From F22 sp963678855 (GTDB lineage Bacteria; Bacteroidota; Bacteroidia; Bacteroidales; Bacteroidaceae): a DNA stretch of 64,000 nt. The stretch spans positions 2,844,855 to 2,908,854 of the forward strand of contig OY787448.1 in assembly GCA_963678855.1 (NCBI GenBank). The letters run 5' to 3'. This document shows positions 8,621 to 19,003 of this stretch, in pieces. The position numbers and the translations under genes were made by a program. How positions within the stretch are numbered: the first letter of the stretch is position 1; every line of letters begins with the position of its first letter. The notes under the pieces are model-generated. The model made no database searches. It was given only the letters and a program-made list of their open reading frames with translations, and was not told where the DNA came from.

Positions 8621-9733
8621 ATGAAAAAGTTTGTTTACCTCCTAATCGGAGTAGCCATTATAGTTGTTGTCGTTGGTGCTACAGCAATGATGATTAATGG
8701 GAAGAAGAGCCCTAAAAGTAATCAGAAGAAAGTTGTATCACTTTTTGTTAAAACAGCCGAACCAACAATGACAACCGTAGAGACGGATGCTCTTTATAGT
8801 GGACGTGTGAACTCTTTGGCTGATATTGATGTGGCAGCGGAGGTGGCTGGTAGGATATTGGCTGGTAACATCGTATTGAAAGATGGGACAAACTTTCGCA
8901 AAGGTGACATCCTTTTTCGTATATATGATGAGGATGTTACTGCAAAGCTAAAAGCAAGTAAGAGTAGTTTCTTGCAGACATTGGCAATGGTGCTGCCAGA
9001 TATCAGTGTTGATTTTCCTTCTGAATTTCAAAAGTGGAATACTTTTTTTTCACAAATCGATTTGGATAAGTCTTTGCCTGCACTTCCAGAGTGTAAGACG
9101 AATAAGGAGCGTATCTTTATGGCTTCTCAAAATGTGTTGACTTCATATTACAATCTTAAGCAAGCTGAAATTAATCTTGAAAAATATACAATTCGTGCGT
9201 TGTTCTCTGGTAGCATCGTGACTGCAAATAAGCAAGTAGGGGATATGGCCAATGTGGGTACTACGGTGGCTAATGTGATTCGTACCGATCTGCAAGAGGT
9301 GCTTGTGCCTATTCAAACGTTGGATTATGCTTGGGTGAAAGTGGGAGATCAAGCAACCTTGACAACTGCGCGTGGTGAAAAGATGCAAGCACAAGTAAGC
9401 CGCATGGGTAGCAGTGTAAATGAAACCACTCAAAGTATCAATGCGTATCTACGTCCTATGTCTGGACATAAAATTACTTTATTGCAAGGTGAGTATGTGG
9501 ATGTGTCTTTCCCTGGCAAGATGCTAAAAGGGCTAATTATTCCACGAGAAGCTTTGGTTGGAGTAAACCAAGTGTATCAATTAAATAAAGGTAAGCTAGA
9601 ACTTCATGATATTAAAGTTGTGCGCCAAATGGCAGATAATTATTTAATTACGAAAATGGATACACTTCTGCCTGTAGTTGTTGAATCAGTGGCAAGCATT
9701 GACCACACTATTGAGTACAAGTCTCGCAAATAA
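8621..9733 (+). CDS. RND efflux periplasmic adaptor subunit (HlyD/AcrA family)
   Basis: Membrane-fusion protein that would bridge the inner-membrane pump and the outer-membrane channel encoded next. A hydrophobic anchor spans about residues 3-23; it is followed by a barrel-sandwich (lipoyl-like) half near 70-105, an alpha-helical hairpin region (about 110-185) and the second lipoyl half (ALFSGSIVTANKQVG), then the beta-barrel. The length of 370 residues is typical. The pump gene starts 23 bases downstream. Substrate is unknown; no TetR-type regulator is adjacent. Confidence 0.9.
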   Translation: MKKFVYLLIGVAIIVVVVGATAMMINGKKSPKSNQKKVVSLFVKTAEPTMTTVETDALYSGRVNSLADIDVAAEVAGRILAGNIVLKDGTNFRKGDILFRIYDEDVTAKLKASKSSFLQTLAMVLPDISVDFPSEFQKWNTFFSQIDLDKSLPALPECKTNKERIFMASQNVLTSYYNLKQAEINLEKYTIRALFSGSIVTANKQVGDMANVGTTVANVIRTDLQEVLVPIQTLDYAWVKVGDQATLTTARGEKMQAQVSRMGSSVNETTQSINAYLRPMSGHKITLLQGEYVDVSFPGKMLKGLIIPREALVGVNQVYQLNKGKLELHDIKVVRQMADNYLITKMDTLLPVVVESVASIDHTIEYKSRK

Positions 9734-9756
9734 TCACCAATCAGATTGTATATACA

Positions 9757-12700
9757 ATGAAGAAAATATTATCTCTATTTGTTAAATATCCTTTTTACGG
9801 CACAACAGCTATTGTAGTCCTATTATTATTGGGCTTCTTGTCATTGAGTCAGATGAAAAAGGCTACCTTTCCACTTATTGAGTCAAAGATGATTTCTGTG
9901 AGCGTAAGTTATCCTGGTGCCACTCCTAAGGAGATGGATGAAGGTGTGACTTCGCTTATTGAAAATAGTATCCGAGGAATTGTAGGCATTAAAGAGTTTT
10001 CATCTCAGTCACGAGAGAATAGTGCTTCGGTAACCATTACTGCATTGAATGGCTACGATATGGATGAGTTGCTGAGCGATGTCAAAAATGCAGTTGATGG
10101 AATTTCCAACTTTCCGTCTGCTGCTGAACGTCCAATCGTATCGAAAGGTCGTGCTACGGATATGGCTATGTTTGTGGCACTGTATTCCACTGCTGATGAA
10201 GACCCATTGAAGCTTAATGAAATGGCCAATCGTATTGAGGATGATTTTTTAGCCTCTGGCATCATTTCTCAGGTTGAATTGAGAGGGTTGCCGTCAAATT
10301 TAGAATTGGTCGTTGAAGCCAGCGAAACTCAATTGAAGAGATATGGTTTGACTTTGAGCCAAATAAGGACTGCTATCTCGAATAATAACCTTGATGTCAG
10401 TGGAGGTACAGTACGTAACCCACGTGAAGAAATTAAGGTTATTGCTCGTAAAAAGAGTGTTGAACCTAAGGATGTTGAGCAGATTGTAGTACATGCAAAT
10501 ACTGATGGCAGTATCATTCGTGTGGGTGATTTGGCTGAGGTGCGTTTGCAAATTCCTGAAGGACCATCTATCAGTTATATTGATAGAAAACCTGCAGCTA
10601 CATTTAGAATCAATCGTTTAGGAACTGAGGATTTGGAGGAAATCTCTAATTATGTCAATCGTTATATGGAGTCATTTAATGCCAAAAATAATGGTTACCA
10701 TATGCAGACTAAGATGGATTTTTTGGACCGAATCAATGGGCAGTTAGATATTTTGATAAATAATGGTATCATTGGTGTGCTCTTGGTTATTCTAATGCTG
10801 TCACTTCTATTGAACTTTCGTCTATCTTTATGGGTAGCATGGGGTATACCAGCTGCTTTCTTAGGAATGTTTGTTGTGGCACAAACCCATGATTTGACTC
10901 TGAATCTGGTGAGTCTTTTTGGTATGATTCTAATTATTGGTATTCTGGTAGATGATGGAGTTGTTATTGGGGAGAATATTTTTACTCACTTTGAAATGGG
11001 AAAATCTCCACGTCGTGCTGCAATTGAAGGTACGATGGAGGTGTTGCCTGCGATTTTAGCATCTGTAACAACAACTATTGTTGCCTTTATGCCTATTCTT
11101 TTTATTGAGGGTAATATGGAGATGATGCATGATATGGCTTATGTGGTCATTGTGTGTTTGGCGGTGTCACTGTTTGAGGCTATCTTTGTCTTGCCAGGTC
11201 ACCTAGCTAACCCAAGAGTGCTTAGCCATCCTAATAAAGAATCTTTTTATGGGAAGTTACGCGGCTCGCTAGATGCTGGTATAGAATTTGTTAAACAGCG
11301 TATTTATAAGCCTGTTCTATATTGTGTCTTACGACATAAAGTGCTAACTATTATTACGATTACATCTCTTGTTGTTCTTACCTTTGGAATGGTGGCAAGT
11401 AATATTATTACCTACACTTTCTTTCCACGTACACCGTCTGATACGTTTACGGTCGATTTGGCATTGAAGCCTGGTGTTAGTGAAGATGTTACACGAGAAA
11501 AGGTTTTTGAAATTAGTGACGCTATTTGGGCTGTAAATAAAAAGACTCTAGATAAGACCGGGGATGAAACGCCTTATGTGACCGCTGTACAAGTGCGTAT
11601 GGGTACTTCATTTAGTGGTTCTGAGAAGGGAACGCATGCTGCGCAGATACGTGTCTTTTTAAGTAGTTCTACTGAGTGGAACACAAGCATTACTGACCAA
11701 TATTTGAAACGTGCTATTGCTAAAGAAGTAGGAGAATTGCCCGAAGCGTATAAATTTACTGTAGGGGCTTCTAATCGATTTGGTGCTCCAGTGTCTATCA
11801 GTCTTCTTGGTTATGACGATGATGAGTTGGAGGCTGCTCGTGAAGAGTTGTCTGCAGAGCTGAAGAAGATGCCTGCTTTGTTTAATGTTACAGATAATAG
11901 CCAGGTTGGTAGCCAAGAGTTACGTATCTCGCTAAAGCCACAAGCTTATGCCCTTGGTTGTACAACCTCTTCTGTGCTGCAACAGGTACGCACAGGCTTT
12001 TATGGTGGACTTGCTCAACGTATTCAACAAGGTAAAGATGAGATTTGGGTATATGTACGCTACTCTAAAAAAGATCGTATGAATATCGGTCAATTAGAGA
12101 AAATGACGATTCAAACATCAGTTGGTAACTTCCCACTAGCTACATTGGCTGATATTTCAACAGCACGTAGTTTGAGTAAGATCAATCACTATAATGGGCA
12201 ACGTGAGATTCGTGTAGAAGCGTATCAAAAAGATAAAACTCAATCGGTTCCTGTGCTTTTGTCTTATATTGAAAAAGAAGTTATGCCAAATATCTTGGCA
12301 CGTCATGATGGTGTGCAATTTCAACATCAAGGGCAATCTAAAGATACTGGTGAGCAAATGGAAAGTTTGTTCTTCTATTTTGGTATTGCTTTCTTGATCA
12401 TCATTCTTATTGTTGTGGTTTATTTTAAATCATACAATCAAGGATTGATGGTTATTGGAATGATTCCATTTGGTATTGTTGGTGCTATTTGGGGACATGG
12501 TATCCATGGTCAGCCATTGTCTATGATGACTCTTTGGGGAATGGTTGCATTATCGGGTGTGATTATTAATGACGCCATTGTTTTTATGGCTAGATTCAAT
12601 CAGAATATAGAGCGAGGTTTGGTGGTTTATGATGCTATTGTCGAGGCGGGCATCTCTCGTTTTCGTCCTATTTTGTTGACAACAGTAACTACTGTAGCTG

Positions 12701-12987
12701 GACTTATGCCTTTGATTTTAGAGAATAATCCAGATGCAGCCATGCTTGTCCCTATGTCCATTGCTTTGGCTTATGGTATCTTGTTTGGTACATTCTTTAT
12801 ATTGGTATTGTTGCCAGTTTTGTTGGCATTAAATAATCGAGTGGTTTTCAATTGGCATCGTTTAGTATATGGTGACAAAGAGGCTACTCATGAATCTGTT
12901 GAACCAGCTATTAAGTACCTGAAGATCGATCAGACACTAGAGGCTAATATGGCTAAGGAGATTGAAGACAACCCATATCATGATTAA
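9757..12987 (+). CDS. RND-family inner-membrane efflux pump
   Basis: A 1,076-residue proton-driven transporter of the AcrB/HAE superfamily. It shows the N-terminal transmembrane helix, two large periplasmic loops and two blocks of membrane helices around residues 330-560 and 865-1030. The TM4 segment carries the paired aspartates of the proton relay (GILVDDGVVIGEN). The position equivalent to the AcrB TM10 lysine instead reads GVIINDAIVF, as in several non-AcrB subfamilies. Middle gene of a three-gene efflux operon. Export of toxic compounds is the family expectation; the substrate cannot be read from sequence. Confidence 0.93.
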   Translation: MKKILSLFVKYPFYGTTAIVVLLLLGFLSLSQMKKATFPLIESKMISVSVSYPGATPKEMDEGVTSLIENSIRGIVGIKEFSSQSRENSASVTITALNGYDMDELLSDVKNAVDGISNFPSAAERPIVSKGRATDMAMFVALYSTADEDPLKLNEMANRIEDDFLASGIISQVELRGLPSNLELVVEASETQLKRYGLTLSQIRTAISNNNLDVSGGTVRNPREEIKVIARKKSVEPKDVEQIVVHANTDGSIIRVGDLAEVRLQIPEGPSISYIDRKPAATFRINRLGTEDLEEISNYVNRYMESFNAKNNGYHMQTKMDFLDRINGQLDILINNGIIGVLLVILMLSLLLNFRLSLWVAWGIPAAFLGMFVVAQTHDLTLNLVSLFGMILIIGILVDDGVVIGENIFTHFEMGKSPRRAAIEGTMEVLPAILASVTTTIVAFMPILFIEGNMEMMHDMAYVVIVCLAVSLFEAIFVLPGHLANPRVLSHPNKESFYGKLRGSLDAGIEFVKQRIYKPVLYCVLRHKVLTIITITSLVVLTFGMVASNIITYTFFPRTPSDTFTVDLALKPGVSEDVTREKVFEISDAIWAVNKKTLDKTGDETPYVTAVQVRMGTSFSGSEKGTHAAQIRVFLSSSTEWNTSITDQYLKRAIAKEVGELPEAYKFTVGASNRFGAPVSISLLGYDDDELEAAREELSAELKKMPALFNVTDNSQVGSQELRISLKPQAYALGCTTSSVLQQVRTGFYGGLAQRIQQGKDEIWVYVRYSKKDRMNIGQLEKMTIQTSVGNFPLATLADISTARSLSKINHYNGQREIRVEAYQKDKTQSVPVLLSYIEKEVMPNILARHDGVQFQHQGQSKDTGEQMESLFFYFGIAFLIIILIVVVYFKSYNQGLMVIGMIPFGIVGAIWGHGIHGQPLSMMTLWGMVALSGVIINDAIVFMARFNQNIERGLVVYDAIVEAGISRFRPILLTTVTTVAGLMPLILENNPDAAMLVPMSIALAYGILFGTFFILVLLPVLLALNNRVVFNWHRLVYGDKEATHESVEPAIKYLKIDQTLEANMAKEIEDNPYHD

Positions 12988-13036
12988 TGAACAGAGATAC
13001 AATTAAATAAGATATTGACGATATAAGAATATATAC

Positions 13037-14329
13037 ATGAAAAAGATAATTTTGTCTTGTACGTTGCTTTTGTCTGTAGTAGGGACTTGGGCGCAGAATA
13101 ACCTAAGTCTTTCGGAAGCCATCAGCATGGGACTTAAAAATAATTATTCGCTGACTGTACAACGTAATGATCAACGTGTTAGTGAAATTAATAACACTTG
13201 GGCTAATACGTCGCTTATGCCAACGTTGACGCTCAACGTGTCTGGGACACAAACCAAGAATTATAATGAAAATGAGGATTATAATAATTGGACTTTGACA
13301 CCTCAGGTAACGCTTAATTGGACGCTCTTTGATGGTTTTGCTGCGCAAATTAGTAAAAAGAAATATGAAGAACTTGAGGAGCAATCGGCAGGTAATACTG
13401 CACTGCTTGTGGAGACCACAGTGCAAGATATTGTATTGGCATATTTCAATGTGTTGCAAAATAGAGAATTGCGTGATGCTTATTTAGCTATGAGTAATCT
13501 ATCTAAGGATAGGATGGATAGAGAGGCACGTAGTAAAGAAATTGGTGCATCAACTTCTTATGATTACTTGCAGTATAAGACTTCATATCTAGCTGACTAC
13601 TCTAATTATCTACGTCAGAAAACGACCTACGAGAATGCAGTTCGTGCTTTAAACTATATACTTGGTGTCAAAAAGACAGTTATGTGGACATTGACAACTG
13701 AACTTAGTGCCCCAATGTCGAATTATAACTTGGCTGATTTACAAGCAGGGATGGAAAGCAGTAATAAGACGTTGAAGTTGCAGTATATCAATCAGCGTAT
13801 TATGGTATTGAATACTAAATCTGCTCACAGTAATTATTATCCTACATTGAAGCTTAATGGTGGAGTGCGTTATAATGATACCTCTCGTAGCTATTCTGGA
13901 GATACTCCTGATATGGATAATCGGGCTACAGATGCTTATGTGGGCTTTTCTTTAGCTTGGACTATATTCAATGGTGGTACACGTCAGAGAGCGGTAACGA
14001 TAGCAAAAATCAATGAAGAGTCTGCACAAGTGAAACTGGATCAGATGAAGCATTCTTTGCAGAATCAATTGCTGACTTACTATGCTAATTATGAGGTTAA
14101 CAAAGAAGTGTATAAACTAGCAGAAGAGCAGATTGAAACTGCTAAGTTAAACCTAGAACTATCTCGTCAAAAGTATGAACAAGGAGCTATAAACTCATTC
14201 AATTACCGAGATGTACAGAATACATATTTGAATGCTGTAGCATCTCATCTTGAAGCTCTGTACAATCTTATATCAGCTGAAACTGACTTGTTACAAATCT
14301 CAGGTAATATTGTCGGATATAAGCAATAA
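13037..14329 (+). CDS. TolC-family outer-membrane efflux channel
   Basis: A 430-residue protein with a signal peptide (about 1-19, ending at WAQ) and the duplicated coiled-coil outer-membrane efflux repeat. The FDGFAAQISKKKYEELEEQ and FNGGTRQRAV stretches are the hallmark turn-and-helix elements of the two halves. It completes the adaptor-pump-channel trio and starts 49 bases after the pump gene, so it is probably co-transcribed. It would form the trans-outer-membrane exit duct. Confidence 0.93.
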   Translation: MKKIILSCTLLLSVVGTWAQNNLSLSEAISMGLKNNYSLTVQRNDQRVSEINNTWANTSLMPTLTLNVSGTQTKNYNENEDYNNWTLTPQVTLNWTLFDGFAAQISKKKYEELEEQSAGNTALLVETTVQDIVLAYFNVLQNRELRDAYLAMSNLSKDRMDREARSKEIGASTSYDYLQYKTSYLADYSNYLRQKTTYENAVRALNYILGVKKTVMWTLTTELSAPMSNYNLADLQAGMESSNKTLKLQYINQRIMVLNTKSAHSNYYPTLKLNGGVRYNDTSRSYSGDTPDMDNRATDAYVGFSLAWTIFNGGTRQRAVTIAKINEESAQVKLDQMKHSLQNQLLTYYANYEVNKEVYKLAEEQIETAKLNLELSRQKYEQGAINSFNYRDVQNTYLNAVASHLEALYNLISAETDLLQISGNIVGYKQ

Positions 14330-14375
14330 AATAAGTATTTATCAATTTAAGAAAGGCCTGTCAAAAACTTGAAGT

Positions 14376-14411
14376 GTACCCCAAAAGTTAGATACAAAAC
14401 TTTTGGGGTGC
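14376..14411. repeat. Inverted repeat resembling an IS3-type element end
   Basis: A 14-base pairing stem (14376-14389 with 14398-14411, one GT wobble) built from ACCCCAAAAGTT, inside a 395-base gene-free stretch. Ends of this kind (GTACCCCAAAAGTT) are familiar from IS3-family elements, but no transposase or second end is present. It could be a solitary remnant or serve as a tolC terminator; no T-run follows. The rest of 14412-14660 shows no recognisable feature. Confidence 0.4.
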
Positions 14412-14662
14412 ATTATGTCTATACAACATCTTTTTGAAAAATAACTTCATATTGTATTACGCCACCATGACAGGGCTAGTATTAAACTATATGTCCCCCA
14501 TATTTCGGACCACTGGCTGAGAAATGATATTTTTGTACATTTGACACAGTTTCAATTACAGTCTCTTTCTTTTTTACAAACCAAACTATCAAGTCAATGA
14601 CTATGTATTGGATATAAAACATCGATAATTCTCTGTACCACTGTATCTGGGCAATAATGAAA

Positions 14663-14697
14663 ATTCCCTCGTTACTTTGTTCAAGTAACGAGGGAAT
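14663..14697 (-). terminator. Terminator of the LruC-domain gene
   Basis: Perfect 15-bp stem (14663-14677 with 14683-14697) and a five-base loop, 27 bases beyond the stop codon of the minus-strand gene. A short TTTT tract follows on the minus strand. Confidence 0.75.
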
Positions 14698-14724
14698 AAC
14701 AACGACTATTTAAGTCTTGTATAA

Positions 14725-16872
14725 TTATTTCTTGTACCAGTCTTTGTGTGAAGTTCCTTTGCTATCTGCCCATTTTCTGAAATTAGGATATGCATTAACA
14801 TTGTCTATCCTACGTCTTTCAACTGTATTGATATCCCAGTTTGTTTGACCAAATAGATCAATCGCAAATGGATATGCACCATCACGGTGTACATAGTATG
14901 CATCTGAAGACGAGTTGTTCAACGTCGTATTTGCCCATGGAGATGGACTTGTTTTTGGCAGGTGAACTTCTGCGCGCTTGTGATTACCTTTTTTGTATTT
15001 TACAACTAAGAATGGGTTGATATCACGTTCGTGAGCATTTAAGTAACTACCTTCTTCCCAAGTACGAACCACTTTGTACGTTTCTCCACTTGTAATCGCA
15101 TCTTGATTACTAGGCCATAAGATGAAGCGGTTGTTGGCTTCTTTGTCGGCATATTTAGAACGTTCTTCGTCTAACTGTCCCATCTCTTCATTAATGATGA
15201 TACCGAACGCATTGATATAAGTAGCTCCATTGTGAACAGGTTTGAATTCGTCAATAATTTCTTTAATCTCATTCCACTGATTGTGCGTTACAGTTGTTTT
15301 GTATTCTACAACCATATCATTTAGGTCATAGTCACCTTCTTCTGGCCAAAGGTCTTCAAAAGCGAGTGTGCCTTCTTGTGTGTACGTAGACCATTTTGGT
15401 TCAAGTACAGGCTCTTCTGTTACTACCATGGTGTTGTCTTCAGGGTCTCCGCTACCTTCTTCTACTTTCTTAATGGCTTTACTGATACTTTCGATTGCCT
15501 CTACAGGGTTACAAGAGACGTAGAAAAGGATGTCTTCGAAGCTCTTATCACCCCAGTCTCCTCGATATGCTTGATCTTCGAAACCAATAGCAACAATCTT
15601 AGACTTATAGTCAAACACTGTGATACAGCCAGGTAATGGTTGACCTAGATAATTAGTACTTGAGCTACCCTTTACATTGGCAATTTCATTAGAATATATA
15701 TACTGATTCTTGTATGTACTATTTAGAGTGTTGTTAATAGAACTCATACGAGACCAATAGCTTCCATAATTAACATTTGGTATAAGCATCCAACCAATAG
15801 TATATCCAGGGGGGAATTTATCCGTACCTGATTCATTGTAGTTGGCTCCAAAGAACTGCAAACGAGCTGAAAGTTTAACAGAAGGATGTCCTCTTGTAGT
15901 GCGAGGGAATACTACATATTTTGGTAGGTCATGAAAGTCTTGTCTTGTCATTGTTTTGTCTGATGGGTAGTAGTAATAAGCCATACCATTATGATATCCA
16001 CCTGAGGCTTGCAGGAATACTAGGTCCACCTGTGCAAATTCTACAGTTTTGCCTTTGTCTGTCTTATCCATAACCTTTAGGTTAACAGCTTCTTGTCCTC
16101 TTAAGTAGCTTGTATTGTCTTTTTTTGCCCCATTTGATTTATACAACGTAGCAGTTAGACGGTCACTAAGCTCACCAATAGTGCTCTCACTCGTCAGCTG
16201 TTGATTGTTTGGTATTACAGAATATAGGTTTGATACATCCTTGTTTCTTGGCACAAAATATATTCCATTAGTCCAGTAATGGTATTGGTTGTACAATGCA
16301 TACAGTTTGCCGTTAGCAATTGTAGTAATATTATTTCCTACATTGATATGATTATATGCCGCACGTGTAGAAGCACCAAAAATGGCAGCCAAATCAGAAG
16401 CGCTAGGAGCAGACCAAGTTACACTACCATTTTCAATTGGAAGGCCTGGTGTTACTTTTTCTTCAGTTGTCTCTTCTAAAAGCATAGGGTAGCTAGTAGC
16501 CATAGTAGCAATGTACAAGCGAGTCACATCAATTGGTACACTCACGGTATGATTAAAAACACCCCCCGTTGTAGTATAGGCTGCATAAATAGGGCTTATA
16601 CCATCTACCAATGCTCCTTCGAGTGTATAAGGGTTTTCAGTATACACAGATACTTTTACTGGAAGAGTTTCTGTTTTGTAGTTTACTTTAATCGAAACAC
16701 TTTGCTTTGTAGAAAAGTCAAAATAATCAGACTTATCTTTAAGCTCTAAATTTGTTTCAGTATCTTTTGTGTTATCGGAGGGTCCGATATCATTACTCAC
16801 ACAACTGACTAACGTCATAGCAAATATAGCTATGGAAGTCATCCATACATGTTTACTCGTCTTTAATTTCAT
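14725..16872 (-). CDS. LruC/DUF4842-domain surface lipoprotein
   Basis: A 715-residue exported protein. The N-terminus has a positively charged start, a hydrophobic stretch and a lipobox (LVSC, Cys about 24), so it is a lipoprotein. The C-terminal half carries the acidic motif FEDLWPEEGDYDLNDMVVE, characteristic of LruC/DUF4842 domains and resembling a calcium-binding loop. The middle is beta-rich and unassigned. A perfect promoter sits at 16970-17001 and a terminator follows, so it is monocistronic. The family role is unknown; a cell-surface or adhesive function is a guess from the architecture. Confidence 0.8.
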   Translation of the reverse strand: MKLKTSKHVWMTSIAIFAMTLVSCVSNDIGPSDNTKDTETNLELKDKSDYFDFSTKQSVSIKVNYKTETLPVKVSVYTENPYTLEGALVDGISPIYAAYTTTGGVFNHTVSVPIDVTRLYIATMATSYPMLLEETTEEKVTPGLPIENGSVTWSAPSASDLAAIFGASTRAAYNHINVGNNITTIANGKLYALYNQYHYWTNGIYFVPRNKDVSNLYSVIPNNQQLTSESTIGELSDRLTATLYKSNGAKKDNTSYLRGQEAVNLKVMDKTDKGKTVEFAQVDLVFLQASGGYHNGMAYYYYPSDKTMTRQDFHDLPKYVVFPRTTRGHPSVKLSARLQFFGANYNESGTDKFPPGYTIGWMLIPNVNYGSYWSRMSSINNTLNSTYKNQYIYSNEIANVKGSSSTNYLGQPLPGCITVFDYKSKIVAIGFEDQAYRGDWGDKSFEDILFYVSCNPVEAIESISKAIKKVEEGSGDPEDNTMVVTEEPVLEPKWSTYTQEGTLAFEDLWPEEGDYDLNDMVVEYKTTVTHNQWNEIKEIIDEFKPVHNGATYINAFGIIINEEMGQLDEERSKYADKEANNRFILWPSNQDAITSGETYKVVRTWEEGSYLNAHERDINPFLVVKYKKGNHKRAEVHLPKTSPSPWANTTLNNSSSDAYYVHRDGAYPFAIDLFGQTNWDINTVERRRIDNVNAYPNFRKWADSKGTSHKDWYKK

Positions 16873-17568
16873 ATTATCTCAATTTTATATTTATCCTAGT
16901 TCTCTTGCCTAAATCAATAAGGCAGTTGTCAATGCTAAATTAAGTAATTGTACTCGGTTCAATTAGTTGCAAATATATGCTATTACTCTTAATTTGACAA
17001 ATCATCTACTCACTTTTTCAAGCACAAGTTGTAGATATGTATAGTATACATGGAGGTTATTCTGACAAGATTTAGCCTCGTTTATATAAACCTATGTTTG
17101 TGAGTAGTGTGCTAGGCACACAAAATTACATCTCATCGCTTTTGTTTTACCAATGGAGTTGAGCATCTTGAAGTGTGCAAGCTGGACGCATACTCGGGCT
17201 ATTTCTTCGTGAAATTTTACACCTTTAAAGAAGATACTATTACCGTTTAGTAGAATTTTATTGCCTTTTGCTTGGAAAGTGCTTCTTTATCTAGAGCTTC
17301 ATTTTTGACTAGGCTGTCCCAATGATATAGAACTGCAATAAAGCAAGGTGCTAAGAAGAAAAATATAATGCGAACAGTTTGTAAATGGGTGTGTCATATT
17401 ATTTAAGTTTTGATTTGTTTTATTGCAATAAAGATATGTCAAATAATAGTGGTGTTTAGGGAGTGTTTTCAGGTATATAGGCGGGTGATTTGTAAATTCT
17501 TTGTACATTTGTACTGGATATTAGTATGAGTTTTTGTCCGTTAAAAACAAGTGTAATGGTAATAGTTT
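16873..17568. other. 696-base intergenic stretch
   Basis: Contains the LruC-gene promoter (16970-17001), a short hairpin GTGTGC-tag-GCACAC (17106-17120) and a TACATTTG -7-like box (17504-17511) that could serve the HAD gene. No gene is supported: the short minus-strand reading frame at 17299-17508 has no recognisable domain. The segment near 17150-17350 may be decayed coding sequence, but I cannot name a parent. Confidence 0.5.
16970..17001 (-). promoter_or_regulatory. Promoter of the LruC-domain lipoprotein gene
   Basis: On the minus strand TTTG (16998-17001), exactly 20 bases, then TATATTTG (16970-16977). Both boxes are perfect. The predicted leader is about 90 bases. Confidence 0.75.
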
Positions 17569-18351
17569 ATGAAAGAGATTAAAGCTGTTTTTTTAGATAT
17601 AGATGGCACTATGGTGAGTTTTGAGACACATCGTATGGCCGATTCTACTGTGCGTGCGCTAAACGCTGCTAGGGAAAAGGGGGTAAAGTTATTTGTAGCT
17701 ACTGGACGCCCTAAACGAGTTATTAACAATTTGAATGACTATCCCTTTGATGGAGTGGTTTCAATGAATGGGTCAGTTTGTTTCAATCATAAAGATGAAG
17801 CCCTGTTTAAATCTCCTTTACCTCAAGATGAAGTCAAGTTAGTGGCTAATTATATGAAGCAAGGAAAAGGCATTTCTGCTATCGTGATTACGGAACATGG
17901 TGTCTATATCGCAAATAGAGATGAGGTGATGAATCGTACTCTTAAGTTGGTTGAGTTTCCACCACTTCCAGATATCGAAGTAGATGATATTCTAAAACAG
18001 GATGTGTACCAATTAACTGTGTGTTTTAATGAGATACAAGAAGCAGAGGTGATGCCTCAGATTCCTGGTTGTCATAATACTAGATGGCATCCTGACTTTA
18101 TTGACATTAATCGAAAAGGCAATACAAAAGCTTTGGGTATAGATCATATTATTAATCATTATGACATCCCTCTTGAAGCGTGTATGGCCATTGGGGATGG
18201 AGGGAATGACATGGAGATGCTTAAACATGTAGGTCTCGGAATTGCGATGGGCAATGCAGATGAGTCTGTAAAAGCTGTAGCTGATGATGTGACGTGTAGC
18301 GTAGATGATGACGGTGTATGGCACGCTTTTGTTAAATATGGGTTGGTTTAA
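17569..18351 (+). CDS. Cof-type HAD-superfamily phosphatase
   Basis: A 260-residue cytoplasmic hydrolase of the haloacid dehalogenase superfamily, class IIB (Cof/YbiV-like). Motif I is FLDIDGTM with nucleophile D10 and general acid D12. Motif II corresponds to FVATGRP, and motif III/IV to IAIGDGGNDMEMLKHVG. The cap domain lies between about 85 and 185. Such enzymes dephosphorylate sugar phosphates, nucleotides or cofactors; the substrate cannot be assigned. It stands alone, with no operon partners. Confidence 0.88.
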   Translation: MKEIKAVFLDIDGTMVSFETHRMADSTVRALNAAREKGVKLFVATGRPKRVINNLNDYPFDGVVSMNGSVCFNHKDEALFKSPLPQDEVKLVANYMKQGKGISAIVITEHGVYIANRDEVMNRTLKLVEFPPLPDIEVDDILKQDVYQLTVCFNEIQEAEVMPQIPGCHNTRWHPDFIDINRKGNTKALGIDHIINHYDIPLEACMAIGDGGNDMEMLKHVGLGIAMGNADESVKAVADDVTCSVDDDGVWHAFVKYGLV

Positions 18352-18436
18352 ATAATATACACTTTTAATTTTGTTTACTTCATAAAATCCCCCCCTGTGT
18401 TCTTTGTTTTTTGCCTGTGCCTCTAGTGAAATATGC

Positions 18437-18444
18437 TATATTTG
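18437..18444 (+). promoter_or_regulatory. -7 promoter box upstream of a decayed gene
   Basis: TATATTTG, a perfect match, with a TTTG 23 bases further up (18410-18413), slightly wide for a -33 element. The only sequence it could serve is the glycosidase remnant that follows. Confidence 0.4.
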
Positions 18445-18545
18445 TGATGTTGACGATTAATGTTTAAATATAAGATAAATTAATAGCATGAGCCAATTGA
18501 ACAAAAAAGCGATGTGAAAATCGGGGTGGTAGAGTCATACTTGAA

Positions 18546-18940
18546 GTGTTTGCGGCTGTAATGTTTAGATGTGCTGCTAAAAGTAAGAATGGTAAAGTGA
18601 TTGACTATGATATCAAACTTGGTAAGGTATCCATGCACGCAAAATTAGAGAGTGATGACTATTTTGTGTGGAGTGCTTCGCTTGTAAAAGGTGACGATGG
18701 ATTGTACCATGTGTTTTATTCTAGATGGCACGATCTTATGACTGGTCGTAGGTAACAGAGCCTTAAATTGCTTATGCTACGAGCAAGAGTTTTTTTTGTA
18801 GCGATTTGGAAATTACATGGGAGGATAATCAAATGATAAATAGACTCACTAGAGCGTACACAACAATTGTGTATAGAAGATGGAAAAGTCGTTGTTTTTT
18901 ATGTGAATCAGATTCGTTGGTTTAAGACGATAAACGTTGT
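18546..18940 (+). pseudogene. Remnant of a beta-propeller glycoside hydrolase
   Basis: An open stretch to 18755 encodes VWSASLVKGDDGLYHVFYSRW, a typical blade sequence of five-bladed propeller glycosidases (GH32/43/117-like). After a frame change the downstream bases encode IAYATSKS and DGKVVVFYV, also typical of such enzymes, but interrupted by stop codons. No start codon or full domain remains. The remnant sits just before the GH20 gene, so a glycan-degrading neighbour has probably been lost. The family assignment is by motif memory only. Confidence 0.55.
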
Positions 18941-19003
18941 CTCTCATTTAATGTATAAATCCCTGTTGTGTTGAAAAAGACAACTGTAGAAAAGTAAAGT
19001 ATC

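Noticed and set aside
17299..17508. Minus-strand ORF of 69 codons in the spacer before the HAD gene
   Set aside because: Low-complexity composition and no promoter or homologous motif.
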